Assembly: GCA_023627715.1 (NCBI GenBank)
Contig: JAMAHW010000042.1
Location: forward strand, 243,356-307,355
Source of the DNA: Periconia sp. R9002
Taxonomy: Eukaryota; Ascomycota; Dothideomycetes; Pleosporales; Periconiaceae
DNA length: 64,000 bases
Reading direction: 5' to 3'
In this document: one piece after another, positions 42,405 through 56,048 of the stretch
Layout of the letters: each line of letters starts with the position of its first letter
How positions within the stretch are numbered: position 1 is the stretch's first letter
Translations under genes and position numbers: made by a program
Notes under the pieces: model-generated
Database searches by the model: none
Seen by the model: the letters and a program-made list of their open reading frames with translations, nothing else
Told to the model about the DNA's origin: nothing

Positions 42405-43999
42405 ATGCCTAACCAGGACGTTCACATGGCGTCTTCTTCGGCACCCTCCTGTTCCTCCTCGCGTATGTACACTGTCTATATCCTGCGCACTCATACTTAG
42501 TGCGCCTCGAAGGCCAAATCGTCTGATGTGGTTACCACAGATCGGCTTCCTACCGTGTCCGCCTCGCAAGCTCTCCAGACGCTCCAGGCCAAGGGTACGC
42601 GCGCCATTTCAACCGGTCTTCCACAGCTCGACGAAGCTCTCGCCCCTCATGCGCTTCCAGGCCGAATAGTTTCGGGCGGATATCCCCGAGGGAAGGTGAC
42701 CGAGATCTTCGGCCCGCCCGGTGTTGGGAAGACAGCGTTTGGGTAAATACACTCTCCGTTTGGCCGTGGTACCCATCGGATCACTGAACTCTATTCAGCA
42801 TCCAGGCAGCTGCAAATGCGCTTCGGGATGGCCATCATGCTATTTGGGTTGGTTAGTATCTGCTGATGATTGGAGCACCATACATGTGGATCATGACAAT
42901 GCTCCTGTTCTCATTGCCATGGAACCGAGTAGAGGCTAATTGCATGCAGACGCTGCCTGCTCACCCTTGGCCCCGCAACGCGTCAACCAAGTACTGACTG
43001 CACTGAGGCATGATCAGTCTCCGAAACCTGAAGCGAACGTTGATGCGCCACCTCATGCACCCCAGCATTATCTAGAGGAATTTCGAAGCCGCTTCCACCA
43101 TTTCACCGCCTCTGCACTCGCTCATTTACTAGCTCTGTTTGTGCATAAGCCTTCGACCTTTCCGCCACCTCATACAAGCCTTATAGTTATCGACTCTCTT
43201 TCAACTCTATTCGACAATGCGTATCCCCGCAATGTAGATGATCGGGCATCGAAAAACAATAGCGAACAAACGCGCTGGGCTGCTGGACGCAGATTTGCAA
43301 TCATGAATGATCTAATCTCGGCTCTTGGTAAAGTTGCTGCACTGCACGACATCGCACTGCTCATAACGTCCCAAACCATCACAAGAATTCGGGCCGGCTC
43401 AAGAGCTCTCCTGGTGCCTGCAATATCGGGAGCGGAATGGGACAATGGGATATCCACTCGTATGGTTCTTTTCAGGGATTGGGTTGCGGGGCAAGGAAAA
43501 TACAATCCCGTCGATGCTGCTACACTGCAAAACGCCAGGTTCGCAGGCATACTAAAGGCGAACGGTATGATTCTAGCCAACGAAGGCGGGGTCGGGGAAG
43601 TGGTAGCATTCGCCATTGGTAGTGTATGCAATCTATTATCCGCAGAGCCTGCAATATCAGCGATGCACAATGCTCTGAGACGGTGATCATCCGCTAACTA
43701 GCTACCCATAGACTGGACTCTGTGGCATGGATGCCACCGCAATCGATATTGCACCACCCGATATTGGCCTCGAAGCGAACCCGCTTAAAAGACGTTTTGC
43801 GGAGATAGACGAAGAAGGTGGTCACGAACCAGATTCTGACGAATTATATGGGTGGGTAGAGGATGACGAGGTCGCAGCCGAAGGACTTCTAATTGATGAA
43901 ACACCCTTGTCCGATACCACAGAAGGCGCAGAATCTTACTCAAGATCTACCGCAAAATCAGAAACAGGAGATCCTGCGGATGCACACAAAGACAGGTAA
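42405..43999 (+). CDS. Rad51-paralogue DNA repair ATPase, Rhp55/Rad55-like
   Basis: Five exons: 42405-42462, 42541-42742, 42799-42851, 42950-43623 and 43712-43999; 424 residues. Walker A is GPPGVGKT (about residues 77-84) and Walker B is SLIVIDSLSTLFDNAYPR; RecA-core blocks QAAANALRDGHHAIWVDAAC and ITSQTITRIRAG are also visible. The N-terminal leader STGLPQLDEAL...GGYPRGKVTEIFG is the standard RecA-paralogue entry. Intron 4 (GTATGC...CATAG) links the core to an acidic tail (RRFAEIDEEGGHEPDSDELYGWVED). Family role: Rad55 with Rad57 stabilises Rad51 filaments in recombinational repair. Start choice: 42405 (MPNQDV) or 42426 (MASSSA), both in frame. Confidence 0.85.
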
Positions 44000-44852
44000 C
44001 ACGACGTGCCAGACTTTGATTAAATTCTGCAATGTGTCGTGTGTTGAATAATTACCACGCCCGTGCCAATTAACATCTTCTAGAACACCGTCTTAGTCTC
44101 CATGTCAGCATTTGCTTCGCCCCAACGGTGCTTATCGGGAACCTAATCTTAGGTATTTTGGATAGTGAACTTGTTCATCCACGATGACTCTTGGCTATGT
44201 ACTCCGTCCACAACACTTCAGGCAGAGTAATATCAATCCTAGCATGACACATTCAGTGGGACCATCCAGAGGCCCGCGTTCCAGGTTCAGTGAATTCTGC
44301 CGTCGTGTGGGGTTGACCACCATCCACAAATCGCAGAGCACTACAATATCCTCATACGATTCTTGCGAAACACGATGTGCCTACCTCAAGACACGGAAAC
44401 CGCAAATTAACATTCCGTCTCAAAAATATCGATGTTCTGTGATCCTACGTCAGGCTAGACCTCTACTTAATGGCATTTACCCGGTGGCAAATACGATAGG
44501 GAGAAGATGAATAAGTGATAGGAGATTTTACAGTTCACGGTAGAACAACAACTCCGCAGTTCTAGAAGCCAAGAATCTGGGGGCCAACACCCTCCATTAG
44601 ATTACGAGTAGAAGGAACGAACCAATTGAAGGGCAGATGACACAAACAGCGATTACGCTTACACGCACACCAAGTACTAGCACAGACCGCTCCATGCGTG
44701 CGTGCATCGGGGAACAGCACCAGGACCCAAGCTGGTGGGCCTGAGATGCTGATGACCCCTTCCTTTCCCACAATCCACCCCCCAAACCGGCAAAATCATA
44801 CCCCCGTCTTTGTGGCTGAGGATGAGTCTGGGGCAACTCGGCTCGTGATAGG

Positions 44853-44865
44853 CCCCCCCCCCCCC
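44853..44865. repeat. Homopolymer C tract
   Basis: Thirteen C residues in non-coding DNA. Confidence 0.9.
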
Positions 44866-45219
44866 ATGGTGATTGCGTGGGGGTCCATAGATTTGAGGGG
44901 CAGAATTCCTTCGGAGAGGATGGGAAGGTGATGGCGGCGGTGAGATGGATCACTGCAGCACGGGGCTAGCCAGTCCTTTGAGGCACGTTCCGTCCATTTT
45001 TACCCGAAGGTCGGTACAAAACAGGCAGTGGGATTGCTGCTCCACGCCATCATGGCATGTTCACGACTCGCGAAGTGTATTACGACAAATCACGGATGGG
45101 CGCGCGTAACGCTACCGTGAACGTGTGCGGGTTGACCCCATCATGCAAACGAATCACAAGACTCCTGCAATGCAAAAAAAGGGGGGGAAGGATAGGAAGG
45201 AACGAGAGGAGGTGTGCGG

Positions 45220-45250
45220 CTCGTCTCGCCTCGTCTCGTCTCGTCTCGTC
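45220..45250. repeat. CTCGT pentamer repeat
   Basis: About six near-perfect CTCGT units; non-coding. Confidence 0.85.
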
Positions 45251-47653
45251 AATGTCCCCATCCATTTACGGGCGCTTACCCCAAGCAGACACCGGAGAAG
45301 ATTTGATACAAAGGTACCTACCTCCTCGGTTGGTTGCCTTCGCTTCCCTCGTGATCTTCGGCATTCTAAGTGGTGGGATAATTCCATTGCCACAAAAACC
45401 TCGACCCTTTTCATTTTTTTTGCCTTTTCCCATAAACCAACTGTGACGCGCATACATACAGTACGTACGTGCTTCGTGTTGCGAGCCTGCGGCACTCAGT
45501 CATCAGTCAGCACCACCGCCGCCCGGTCAAGCCCGATTCCATGCAACTTTACCCTCACAAGCTCTCCTCTTTTGGGAGAGGGAAAAAAAGGAGTACCAGT
45601 AGGATCTTTGAGCTCGGCTTCTATTCTCCAACTCCGACGAGGAACGACCCCCAAAGTTTCACAACGTGCATTTGCATAAATGGGCAGCCGGCACAGCCTG
45701 CCAGCCAGCCATTTCCACCCCCATTTCGGTCTGCCCGGTTGGATTCCGCTTGAGGAAATCTATCCTATAGGTAGATGTTTACCGTTGCGTCGGGGTAGGT
45801 AGGTAGTATTTGTGATTCTGATTTAGGGGGGGGGGTCCCCCATTGTTTCCCCCCTTGGAGGATACGCACCACGTTGCATTTTGCGGGTTGCGCCGGTAGG
45901 TATTTGCGGCCTCACTTCCTCAATCGTCGAGTTTGTCTGTTTAGTCTGGCCAGTCGTGTCCCTTGACGACGTATTGCCCAGGCGGCTCCCATGTGTTGGA
46001 CATCAGACAGTGGTATCATCATCACATCACGTATGCAGACGAGTATTGACGGGAATGCATGCCCGGCTTGAATGTTTGCGCGTCGTTTGCCAACACTACT
46101 CGGAGACACGGTGGAATAGGGGTTGGTACACGGGATCTCATCAGGACTAATGCTTTTTTATTGGAATTGTCATGTCGTATTGCCCAACTTGATATGAAAA
46201 ACGGGATGGAGTTGATTAGGTAGGTAGAACTATTGAGAGAAGAAGCCAAGCGAAAGCCACTGATGAGGACATTTCTCCTCGAAGAAAACCAACCCCACTG
46301 GCACTACCACTAAGTAGATTGAAGGCGGAAAGAAACACCCTCTCTCTAACATGATCCTCCACTTCCTTCTCCCTATCTCCTCTCGTATACTAGGCGCCCG
46401 CCCGTATCATAAAGATGCTGCCATCAATTTACGTATCCGTATGCGTGTATGCGCGCGAGGCGTACGCCCGGGGGGATTTTTTTTCGTGAGGGGGAGGCCT
46501 CAACTACTCCAGGTTTTTAATCCATGTACCCCACGAAAACCACAAACCACCCCGGGGCCGGGCGCGCGTCGCATGGCACGAGAGATAAGGCGTGCTAATA
46601 ATAGCGACGCCCGCCAATGTTCGAATAAGCCTGTTTTTGTTATACATAATCCCCGTTCTCTTTTTGTCTGTCGTAATACGGTGTGTGAGCTCGTTCACGA
46701 GGTTGGATTTCACTCAACGCAACTCACTCATCTCATCTCAACGCACTCGTCTTATTCGTCGTGGTCGCGAAGGTGGGGGAGTTGGACTCCCATCTCCCTA
46801 AAGTCAGCCACTTGAAAAGATGAATGGGGTCTGTCTGCATGTGCATACATATGTATGCATAGCGCGGTCCTCGCATGGCATGGCACGGCGTAGCCTCTTG
46901 TTACATCATGGCCGGTCGAGATTGTTTTGTGGGGATGGATGCATGCATGTCGGCGCTGAAGAATGATGATAATGATGACTCCCCAAACTTGCAGTGGTCC
47001 ACGTAACGCCATGCAAGGCGGCGTAAAACCGCAACAAGGCCGAATACGTGTAGTTGCGAGAACACCGCCCAGCATTTGACAGAGAAACCTTGTTTTGGGA
47101 ATGTGGTCATGCTTATTCCACACCGCTCGCGACAACTGCCGCGTTGGGTAGAGAGAGAGAAAGCGCTGGTTCTCCAGGGACGTTTGGACATGGACGGCGT
47201 AGACAGGGCATCATGCAGAAAGGGGTGTGGTGAAGTGTGGGGGAAGGAGGGAAAAGCAAAAACGTGGACCGGTTTCGGCAGTTTGTTTTTAGGTGCCGGT
47301 GAGTGGGCGGCTATGTCAATATTGATGACATACGGTGTAAGGCCTGATAAGGCGGCTGCAGAGCAGAGCAGACCGGAGCGAGGCGAGGCGAGGCGACGGT
47401 TTGCCTTGCGCGTCGCGCGGTGGAAGAGAATAGAGCGTGGGAGGGCTGTGATGGGGTAAAAAGGAGAGGTGATCGAATGCTGTCGGCGACTACGATTCAC
47501 AATGGTCTTGGTCTATTGTTTGATGTCGCTTCTTTCTTGGGTGGGCGACCACCAGAGCGGCACAAGGCGGCATAAGATTGGAGACGTGTATACCATACGA
47601 AGGGGCTTTTTTGTTTTTTGTGGTGTTGCGGCTTGAGCGGCTGTCTTTCCTGG

Positions 47654-48327
47654 TCATGCCCACGCCTCAGAAACCTGAAAGTGGGCTGCGACGCTCGCTT
47701 GTAGCTGCAAGCCCTGGCCTGTAGCCACCTTGTCTGCACAGTCAGATGAGACGCCGGCCAGGGCGAACGTGAGGAGGGATTGCTTTTTATTAGTGAAAAT
47801 CACTTGGATGCGGCGGAGGATCACCGCCTGATACACCGCCATGGCGAGTCCCCTGGTGATGGATGGTCTTTGAGCCGGACAGCGTGGGGTATGGAGTGGT
47901 ACATGTGCGAGATCCTGTGAAGGATATTGGCGGGGCAGACAAGAGAGAACAAGATCAGCTGCGATATTAGCAAGTGGACCGGAAATCCAAGAGGAGACTG
48001 CGATAGCTGCTGTCATGATGCTGCGAAGGAAACGGAAAGTGCTAGTGACGTGAGCATACAAGTCCTGATTGCGCAACCAACGGCTCCGGTCGGGAGCGAA
48101 AGTTGCACACAGACAAATACAAGCGCAAGGGGCTTAGAGTAGCATGTAGTCCTTCCGCGTCAGCAGACAACAACCTCAGTCAATCACGGTGTTTACCAAG
48201 ATAACTACGTTACCGGTGTCCCATCTCTTTCGATTTGAGGCCGTATCGTGTCCTCGGCAAGAGGAGAATACTGCAAGATAAGCTGGAGCAGCTTCTTGCG
48301 CGCCCAATCGGGTAATTCAATCATCAT
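47654..48327 (-). CDS. Hypothetical protein, possible two-exon gene
   Basis: Exon 48327-48214 and exon 48064-47654, joined by a 149-base GT-AG intron (GTAACG...ATCAG), would encode 174 residues. The first exon (MMIELPDWARKKLLQLILQY) is amphipathic and looks truly coding: its first 38 codons have no low-complexity bias. The second exon is less convincing. I recognise no family. The surrounding DNA is the gene desert downstream of creA, so this may be a small orphan gene or chance. Confidence 0.3.
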
Positions 48328-51300
48328 CTGGCAATGCGAGCGGTTCCGTATGGACAGACTCATCTCGCATCCACGCCGCGCATTTGCCTTGCGTAGGAGA
48401 AAAAAAATCCAGTGCCGCAGTATACCGGAATTCTCCGCGGGCGACGCGCGGAGGGTGGGTATGGCGTTGTCTCTGCTGCACCTGTGAATGGGTGATGCAG
48501 CAGGCTACATCGGTTTGCGATATGGGTATAATGCTGGGTATAATGAATGGCAAAATGGACCAGGACTGTTTGGCTGGTAAGTTATATGATACTAGACGGT
48601 GGCTGTCATCTTGGAGGGGTGTTTTGAGGAGACAAAATAAGTGGCGATCGAGGGATAGATGTAAGATCGGAAGTGAGGGACGATGAGGGATGGGGGTGGG
48701 GGTTGCTTCGTGTGGCTCGATTGGAAGCAGAAGGGGATCATGAAATAAGGAAATGGGTAGTAGTACATGCTGTGGCTGCATATGGTAACTTAGCAGAACA
48801 ACGCGTCTGATATTTAGGATGAGGAGAGATGAGAGGGAGGGACGATTGGGCAGAGATGAAAACACTGGATCCGAACTGTGCAGCAAGAAGACGAACGGCG
48901 ATTGATGGATGATGGATGGACTGACCGGACGTTGTAGATTAGATGGCTGCGGGACTTTTCTGGTGGATTCTCAACAGTTTCCATCTTCACAAGCTGTCCT
49001 TTTTCACTCTCGTGAGGTTCTCACGTCGCAGTCACGCCATGCCCACACAAAGTGGAAAGTACCTGCCCACCCACGCCCACGGCCTTCTCCACACAGCCAA
49101 CCCCACCCTCATTGAATCCAGACCTTTTTTGGAAACCGGGTTCGTTTGCTGTGCTGCAATATGCCTCGTACGGGTACAATCAACGTCCGTATCAGCGCGG
49201 CGGCAGTACGGATATTGCATCTAATGCGCGTTGTTGTTAATCTCCAGGAGACAAGCTCGCTAAGTACAGATACTTTGATTGAGAGCCTATCTTTCGCTAC
49301 ACGCCCCTCGATAGGCAAGTTGGCCTTATCAAAAATGGGGCCCCGGAGCTCCAGGTAGGTCAGGTACCTTAGTGGAAGTACCTGCTCGCATAAATGGAGT
49401 AGGCGAGGTACTTTAGGCCTCAGTATCCGGTTCACCGATGCACAATTTGATTGCTATGTACATGTGTACATATGTAGGGTACTATAATAGGGTTCGCTGC
49501 AATGGGGGGCCTATGCCGCAGGACTGGGTAGCGATCTTCACAAGGAAAAAATAAGAGACAAGAAAATTTTTGCGACAAACCAAGTACAGAAAAATTAATA
49601 AAAAAAAATCGGGGGTCGGCCGGGAATGGCACATGTTCCGATACCGACTTTTCCCGACGCCGTTGCACCGCGTCCTTGTTGTTGTTGAGCATGAGCGCAT
49701 AGACTCCGCAACTCTTCACATGTGAAACAATGACGATGTCTACGGTATGTATGATGATGACAACCATCATGGGACGGGGGACGGGGGAAGGGAGAAAAAA
49801 AAAAGAAGCTCCTTGAGCCCTGTAGATCGGCCAGGGATCCAGGTTCGCTACGTACCTCTGATGCAGCGCCCCTACATCTCAACAGAAAAAACCTTCCACT
49901 GGAGTCGACATGTTCTAGAAATTGCAATTACCGCACGAGCAAGCAGCGTCACGTATTGTCAGACAGACGAAGCGGGGAGCCATGGTTTGATATTAATGCA
50001 ACGCGCCTGCAGCTTACGTGCATTTCGCCCTTTCATATCGCCAACGTGGTCTCTCCGCTTGGCTACGTCGCGCGCAAACGAACAAAAGTCAAAGTACTTC
50101 ACATGTATGTTTGTAATATGTCGGCTAAAGAGACCATTGTCACGATATACGAGCTGGTCTAGTGAACGGCCTGTCTGGGCATGTACAGCCAAGTGCCGCG
50201 ACGTACCTTTTGATTAAATGATCTGCGAGTTGCAAATGAATCGACTTGCTGGTGAAGCTGCATGAGGCTGTCGGGACAAGCCGTTGGTACCATTGATAGA
50301 TGGACTGGCTGCACATGGGCGATACAGATTTCTACCGTCACTTAGTCGATGGAAGAATTGCAGTTTAAGATGGTGTATCTGAGGCCCACCACGGCATTTG
50401 ACCTTTTTGCCGGTGTTATTTGGTGGATAAATCAATCGGTGGCCTGCAACGGAGAAGATGATCGTCGTGGTGGATGCTTGAATCCTTTCTTCAGCGCCGT
50501 GTGCAACTTATGCAGCTTCTATGCGGCGTAGCGGGAGCTAATGTAGACTTGTACTGACACCCTGTCAATTGTATGGATTTGCAATAGGATGAATGCACGT
50601 TTAGCGGTTATGTATTGATCAAAGCCGTCGATGCTTCCAGTTAATTCATGTCCAAACGGGGGAAACCGTTGGCAAGGGACGATTTGAGTGGTCTATTCAG
50701 TTGGTGGTGGTTTGAAGGCAATTTGTGCACATGCCTTGGTGAAAACGATGAGATTGATTGATCTGCAGCGGTAGATTGATCACGGTGGTCCATTACGAAC
50801 CAACGACCTGGTAACGAAGGTGGGCCTGGATACATTGAGCAGTCACACACGATGCTGCGAGAAGTGGAAGATTTACAGCCATGCGCACACACTACTGCAC
50901 GCACTTTCGAAATGTTGGTAGAATTGCTCGACCTGCTGTGCACTGTTGCACGAAGCCAGGACAAGTTGTCGCTGCTGCTGCAGACCGAGAAACGCCCCGG
51001 ATGCGATCCGAAGTCTGGAGGGACGGCGGAGACACGGGCCTGACATCCCCACGTAAGGTTTGAGATGGTCATGGAAGAGGAATGGGCTTTTTGTCTGGAA
51101 CGACGAGAAGGGGAGATGAGGGAGGGGCACAGAAGTTTGGCTAATATCGATGGATGTTGATAGTTTGAGAAAATGCATGTGACGCTGACTGATTGCACAT
51201 GGTTGATATGTGACGGATGCCCGAGAGTGCAAGTCGGTGCAATGATTCAAACCCAAGAGCGGCCGGCGAAGCATAGACAAGTGAGTCCTCAGAGGTATGG

Positions 51301-53336
51301 TATGGTACAGTAGCATTGAGCGGTAAGTTAGTGAGATCGATTGATGTTGGTTGTTGGTGGTTGGTGGTTGGTGGGGGTACACAGGACGGGGTGCAGGATG
51401 GGCAATTTCCACGATAGGCAATCAGGAAATGTGGAGACCCCGCACTTCCGTCCCACGGCCAGATTTAAACTCAATGCGGGCTAGAGTTGGACATGTCGAC
51501 TCAGCCCCAAATCATCACGACTGGGCTTTTTACGGTTGGGGAACACGATTCGCGACAGGGGGCGACAAGAGGGAATCCATTGCTAGTTCCCACAGTCCTT
51601 CCATAAGCAACATGGAGTCGAGAAGGCGACGTGTGCTCTGAACATGGCTTACGACTGGCCAACGGCGGGAAATTGAACACCTTGGAAGACCGAATGTCGC
51701 CATCAATAGTGCCTCGCTGCTTGGAACTTCCAGCGGCTTATCAGGGTCCACTCGTCGAGACTCCGCGACGTCGTATTCAGCAGGCGGCAGCCGGCGGCTG
51801 GTACCTGTTACATGTACCTAGGTACTTCCCCCCGTTCCCACGATAGGCGGCCGGGCGGCGGCAGGCTTCTGGTTTGGCCGACGCATTTTTCTACTCTGTT
51901 CTACCAGTTTCTCCCGTTCAGAGTAGGGCGTTTTCTTAGCTCTCATTACGACATGGTCGGGAAGCTTCCCGTGGCAATGGCAGCTCGTCGATAGGAGGTA
52001 TGGATGTTTAGGTAGCCATGAACCTCGGCCGCGGGGGCGATTAAAAATAATTCCAGTCTGGGGTGCATCCAGTCTGTACTTGAATCAAACGGCGTGCCAG
52101 TAGCCCTCGTCCTCTGCTGCTCCTGACGTTGCTTCCACGGGCGGACAATCAGTAGCTTGGCGAGCTGGCTATCTGCCGGACGTCGCGCCAATGCTCTGTC
52201 GTGGGGACGTGTGCAAAGAGCGAGAGATAAGCAAAGCCGCCATTGCAACCTCCGAAATGTTCCCGTATGACGATTTGTCGCGGGCACGCGGGGCAGGGGG
52301 GTTGTTGGTGTTGCGGATTCATCGCAGCTGGCGCCAGTTAGGGCAGGTCAAACGATTATTTGCGCGCCCACGGCGGCGTTCCCAGGGCTCGAGTATCATG
52401 TCTGTCGGACGGAATGACGCTTGCGTCGACGGCTCCGTCTCTTCTCAGCCCCCTTTGTCGCCATTGCGGAGTCTGCGAATGTGGACGTGGGAGCAAACAC
52501 GGGGTTGCGGAGGCGTCGTGGCTTGCCTGCTTATCGCCTACGCACTCCAGCACGTATTATTGCCAGGCATTGGCCATAATGCAACTCGTTACGCGAAAGG
52601 GCTGGGTCATGTCGTGTGGTATTGGTGAGATGCACACATCCCGACCAACTGGTTCTCTTCACCGCCCTTGCCCTGCCCTTGCCGCGGCGTCGTCGCAAGA
52701 GACTGGGAAAATAAAAAGAAAAGGCAGAAAAAAAAGAGGGCCCATCTCCTCATCCTGTGCTGATTGTGCGGGGGACATTATCCTATCCTGTCTAGATAGC
52801 CATCCCTTGCCTGGCGTGCGACCCTAACCATCTGTAGGCCCATTGGGTCACTTGGCATCAGAAGCACGTCACCCGCCTTTTTCCTGTTTCCTGCTTTTTC
52901 ATCTCGTAATAATACGCACAACAAGCAACAAGACATGTGTCAATCTGAAGAAGTTGGGTGTTTGAATTACGCGCTTGCGGCCGTCTAAACTACCAAAATC
53001 GCTGCCAATAAGCAGCTGGCCCTTAGCCTCCCCCCCACGCACCAATCCGCCTCGGGAAAACCAGAAGATACGTCTAAAATACAGGAAAATTGCGGATCGC
53101 TCAATCCGCGGGTATGATTGAATCCGGCAAAATAAACAAAGAAACAAAAAAAAAAAGTCTATGAGTGGATAGCGAGCTGAGTATTCGTGGACTTCGTGAA
53201 AAACAATCCGTCCCATCAAGCACAAAATAAGAATCCTCCACATTCCGTCTATGATACCCTATGCCAACGCTAGCTTGCTAAGACAAAACCCAAATGATGC
53301 TTCCAAACTCCATACAGTGCAATGTTGTGATGTTGT
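48328..53336. other. Non-coding region downstream of creA
   Basis: About 5 kb without a supported gene. Open frames such as 48317-48886 and 50641-51198 (minus) are unsupported shadows. TACCTA/TAGGTA motifs occur near 49,350-49,410 and 51,800-51,830. Its right end holds the creA 3' untranslated region. Confidence 0.5.
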
Positions 53337-54722
53337 TCAATAACGATCCGAGAGGTCATTACCCGCTAACGAGCCCGTCGTGGACGAATTGCCCGATGAG
53401 AAGCCACCCGGAGGCGTGTTGAGCAGGTCTTGGACGGCAAGCTTGGGTATCTGCGGGATGGGCAATTTACGTTGCGCGCCTTCTGGTTTTGAGATGATGT
53501 CACCAATTCGCAACCCAGTGCTTTGGGTGGGAACATAGGGCTGTTCTGAGTTGGCAGATGGCTCCATGGGTGCAAGCGCGGGGACGTGATGTAAGCTGAG
53601 ATGGCGGAGATGGGGAAGCTGCACATCGCTGAAACCATGAGGACGAAGGCGCGGCGAATGAGCCGGCGTTGCGAGTGGGGTGTGATCCGGAGTTGGCGAG
53701 CAAGAGTCATGCGAGAAAGTGGGGGATGGCGGTGCTGTGGAGAGGGGAGATCCAGGTCGCGACTTCTTGGTCATGCGGTGCATGTAAGGGTCATCATCTT
53801 CGTGAGAATGTGATCGAGACATGGGCTGCGAAGAGTAGGCATATTGTGACAGACCAGGTAGTCGAGTGCTGCTCTGATAAGGGTGGTATCCATGGCTAGT
53901 CAAATGGCGATTGCTTTGAGAGTACGACTGGCTGTGGCCGTGGTGACGCTGCTCGAGTTTCGATGCAGCGTCTGCTAGAAGGTCAATGTTGCGAGCCAGA
54001 GCGTTGGGGCTGCTGCTGTTGCTCTGGCTGCCCCCGTTTCGGTAAGACGCAAGATCCGAAGATACATTGGGTGAGTAGTTGGAGAAGGAATGCGGAGGCG
54101 AAACATTGGGGGAGCCAATATTGGAGCTCGGGGCAGAGCGGGAGTGGATAGGCTTTGACGGCGGGGGCATCATATGTGCTAGGCTGCTTTGATGGTCCAT
54201 CATGCCCGTGGCGGCGGCGGCAGCAGCAGCGGCAACGGCAGCAGCGTGTTGCTTGTTGCCACGACGAGAGTTGGGGTTGTTGTGTATCCTCGAGTGGCGG
54301 GTGAGCTCATCAGAACGGCTAAAGCGTTTTGAGCAGCCAGGGAAAGAGCAAGCATGAGGCTTCTCGCCGGTGTGGGTTCGGATGTGTCGAGTCTGATGCT
54401 CCAGACGGTGGAAGGCCTTTTCACATAGCGGGCACTTGTAGGGCCTGGGAAGATCATGGCGAGCATCGTCCTGACCGGTAGGGGTGTTTTGTAGGAGAGG
54501 GGCCATGAGGCTCACTGCGGCCGTCGCCATAGGAGCCTGAGTAACGGCGGAAGCTGGGGCAGAAGAGTTAGGGACCGTGGCCGTGATGGATGGGTTAGTG
54601 GGGGTGAAGGTAGATTGCTGTTGGTCGGAGTGTTGATTGGTGGTAGTGGTGGTGGTAGGGTTGTCGTGGTTGAGGAGGCTGTTGAGGTTTGTAAAACCTG
54701 AGGCGATGTGAGAGGATTGCAT
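53337..54722 (-). CDS. creA: CreA, C2H2 carbon catabolite repressor
   Basis: One exon, 461 residues. Two C2H2 fingers are complete: Cys97, Cys100, His113 and His117 ([19 protein letters not shown]), then Cys125, Cys130, His143 and His147 ([20 protein letters not shown]). TGEKPHA links them, and [12 protein letters not shown] and an Ala run follow. The C-terminal repressor part has [33 protein letters not shown] and [20 protein letters not shown], in the order known for CreA/Mig1-type repressors. Family role: binds SYGGRG sites and switches off genes for alternative carbon use when glucose is present. It sits alone between two long non-coding regions. Confidence 0.95.
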   Translation of the reverse strand: MQSSHIASGFTNLNSLLNHDNPTTTTTTNQHSDQQQSTFTPTNPSITATVPNSSAPASAVTQAPMATAAVSLMAPLLQNTPTGQDDARHDLPRPYKCPLCEKAFHRLEHQTRHIRTHTGEKPHACSFPGCSKRFSRSDELTRHSRIHNNPNSRRGNKQHAAAVAAAAAAAATGMMDHQSSLAHMMPPPSKPIHSRSAPSSNIGSPNVSPPHSFSNYSPNVSSDLASYRNGGSQSNSSSPNALARNIDLLADAASKLEQRHHGHSQSYSQSNRHLTSHGYHPYQSSTRLPGLSQYAYSSQPMSRSHSHEDDDPYMHRMTKKSRPGSPLSTAPPSPTFSHDSCSPTPDHTPLATPAHSPRLRPHGFSDVQLPHLRHLSLHHVPALAPMEPSANSEQPYVPTQSTGLRIGDIISKPEGAQRKLPIPQIPKLAVQDLLNTPPGGFSSGNSSTTGSLAGNDLSDRY

Positions 54723-55174
54723 GTGATCAGCACCAGCGGCGTGGGCAGCAAAAAGTCGGGGGAAGGATGAGGGGATGCAGGATATTTAAGAAGGCGGTGG
54801 CTTGGCGTCGAGGTGGTGTGGGGGGAACTGGCGCCCTGAAGCTTGTCTGTCTGTGCTGACGAGGATCAGCCGGAATCAGAGGGAGGCAGGCGCCAAGCCC
54901 GATGCAGAATGTGGAGTGGAGCGTGTTTCTTTTCGGGGGGGGGTGGGTGGTCCCTCGCAGCCCGAGTCGTGGAGAATGTATCAGGCTAGCGGCCGAATCG
55001 ATGGTGGCTGCGCCAGATGCTCCCGCGAACATATACCGCCGCCCACGCAGTCAGTGAGTGTGCTTTTTGATTGCGGCAAGGGTGCGTGCGTGCGTGCAGC
55101 CACAGCAGTCTAGGACCCCGAGATGAGGTGAGGTGAGGCGGAACCCAAGGGATGGAAGAGGAGAAGAAGAATGA

Positions 55175-55205
55175 CTGCGCTGCGCTGCGCTGTGCTGTGC
55201 TGTGC
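55175..55205. repeat. creA: GCTGC/GCTGT pentamer repeat upstream of creA
   Basis: About six near-identical pentamers, roughly 450 bases before the creA start codon, probably in promoter or leader. Confidence 0.8.
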
Positions 55206-56010
55206 AAGGGAGCGAAGGGTGAGGTGAGATGGCGTGCGTCTGCGGTATTCCTGGAGATGGAGTGCTGGGGGTTAGATGATGCGTGCAGCTGCGTCGACAG
55301 GGCTGCGGGCGACGGGTGTGTGTGGGTGCTGCTGCTGGTGCTGCTGCTGGGACGGCCCTTGGTATCTGTTGGGCGGTGCGTTGTTGGCGAGTGGAGGCCG
55401 AGGGCAGTGGAAACACTACTCCGCTAGAACCCGGTCGAAAAAATTCCACGCCGATAGTCAGACGCAAGATTTTTGCTGCCAGCTGGGGAAATTTTTTTTT
55501 CCTCTCCCTTTTTTTTTCCCGCCCGAATTGTGGAGCGGTGAGTCGGTGCAATGGATGATGCAACGTTGGCAACAAGGCAGCCCAGGGGAGTCTCGGCGAG
55601 CTGGTCTGATTTTATCTGTCTGGCTGGCTGCCTGTGTCCACGTACACGTATGCCTGTGTCTGTGTGCTCTATGTGGATGGTGGGTGTGTGAATAGAATGA
55701 GATAATGACTGAGAGGAGGGGAGATTGTTGAGTGGACGCCAGGCAGGGCGAGGCGGTGAATTCCAGCTGTACAGTGTGTGTGGGGGGGGGTGGAGGGAAA
55801 TGGAGATGGGGGTTGAGGTTGGGGTTGGGGTAATTTTAAGTGAGTCGCGGAAGCAGTAGGTACCAGCGAAACAGATGGAGAAGCACACAACCGCGACGAT
55901 TCTGTTGGCCTCTTTCCTGAGCTGATCAAGTCACGCAAGCGCTTTGCACGGAATATGACGGCAGGGGGCCATCACCACGACTACGACTTACGACTACGGG
56001 GTCTGGAGTG

Positions 56011-56048
56011 GATGAATGGGGATGGGATGGGATGGGATGGGGGGGGGG
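56011..56048. repeat. GATGG tandem repeat running into a G tract
   Basis: Several GGGAT units followed by about ten G; non-coding. Confidence 0.8.

Larger units (their letters stand above)
44000..47653. other. Non-coding region, left part of the creA downstream desert
   Basis: About 3.6 kb without a recognised gene. Open frames such as 46901-47500 (minus) and 45125-45679 (plus) are low-complexity and unsupported. It contains homopolymers (C13 at 44853-44865, G10 at 45826-45835) and a CTCGT pentamer repeat. Confidence 0.5.

Noticed and set aside
46901..47500. 199-residue minus-strand open frame
   Set aside because: No domain features, no plausible splice partners; consistent with GC-rich chance.
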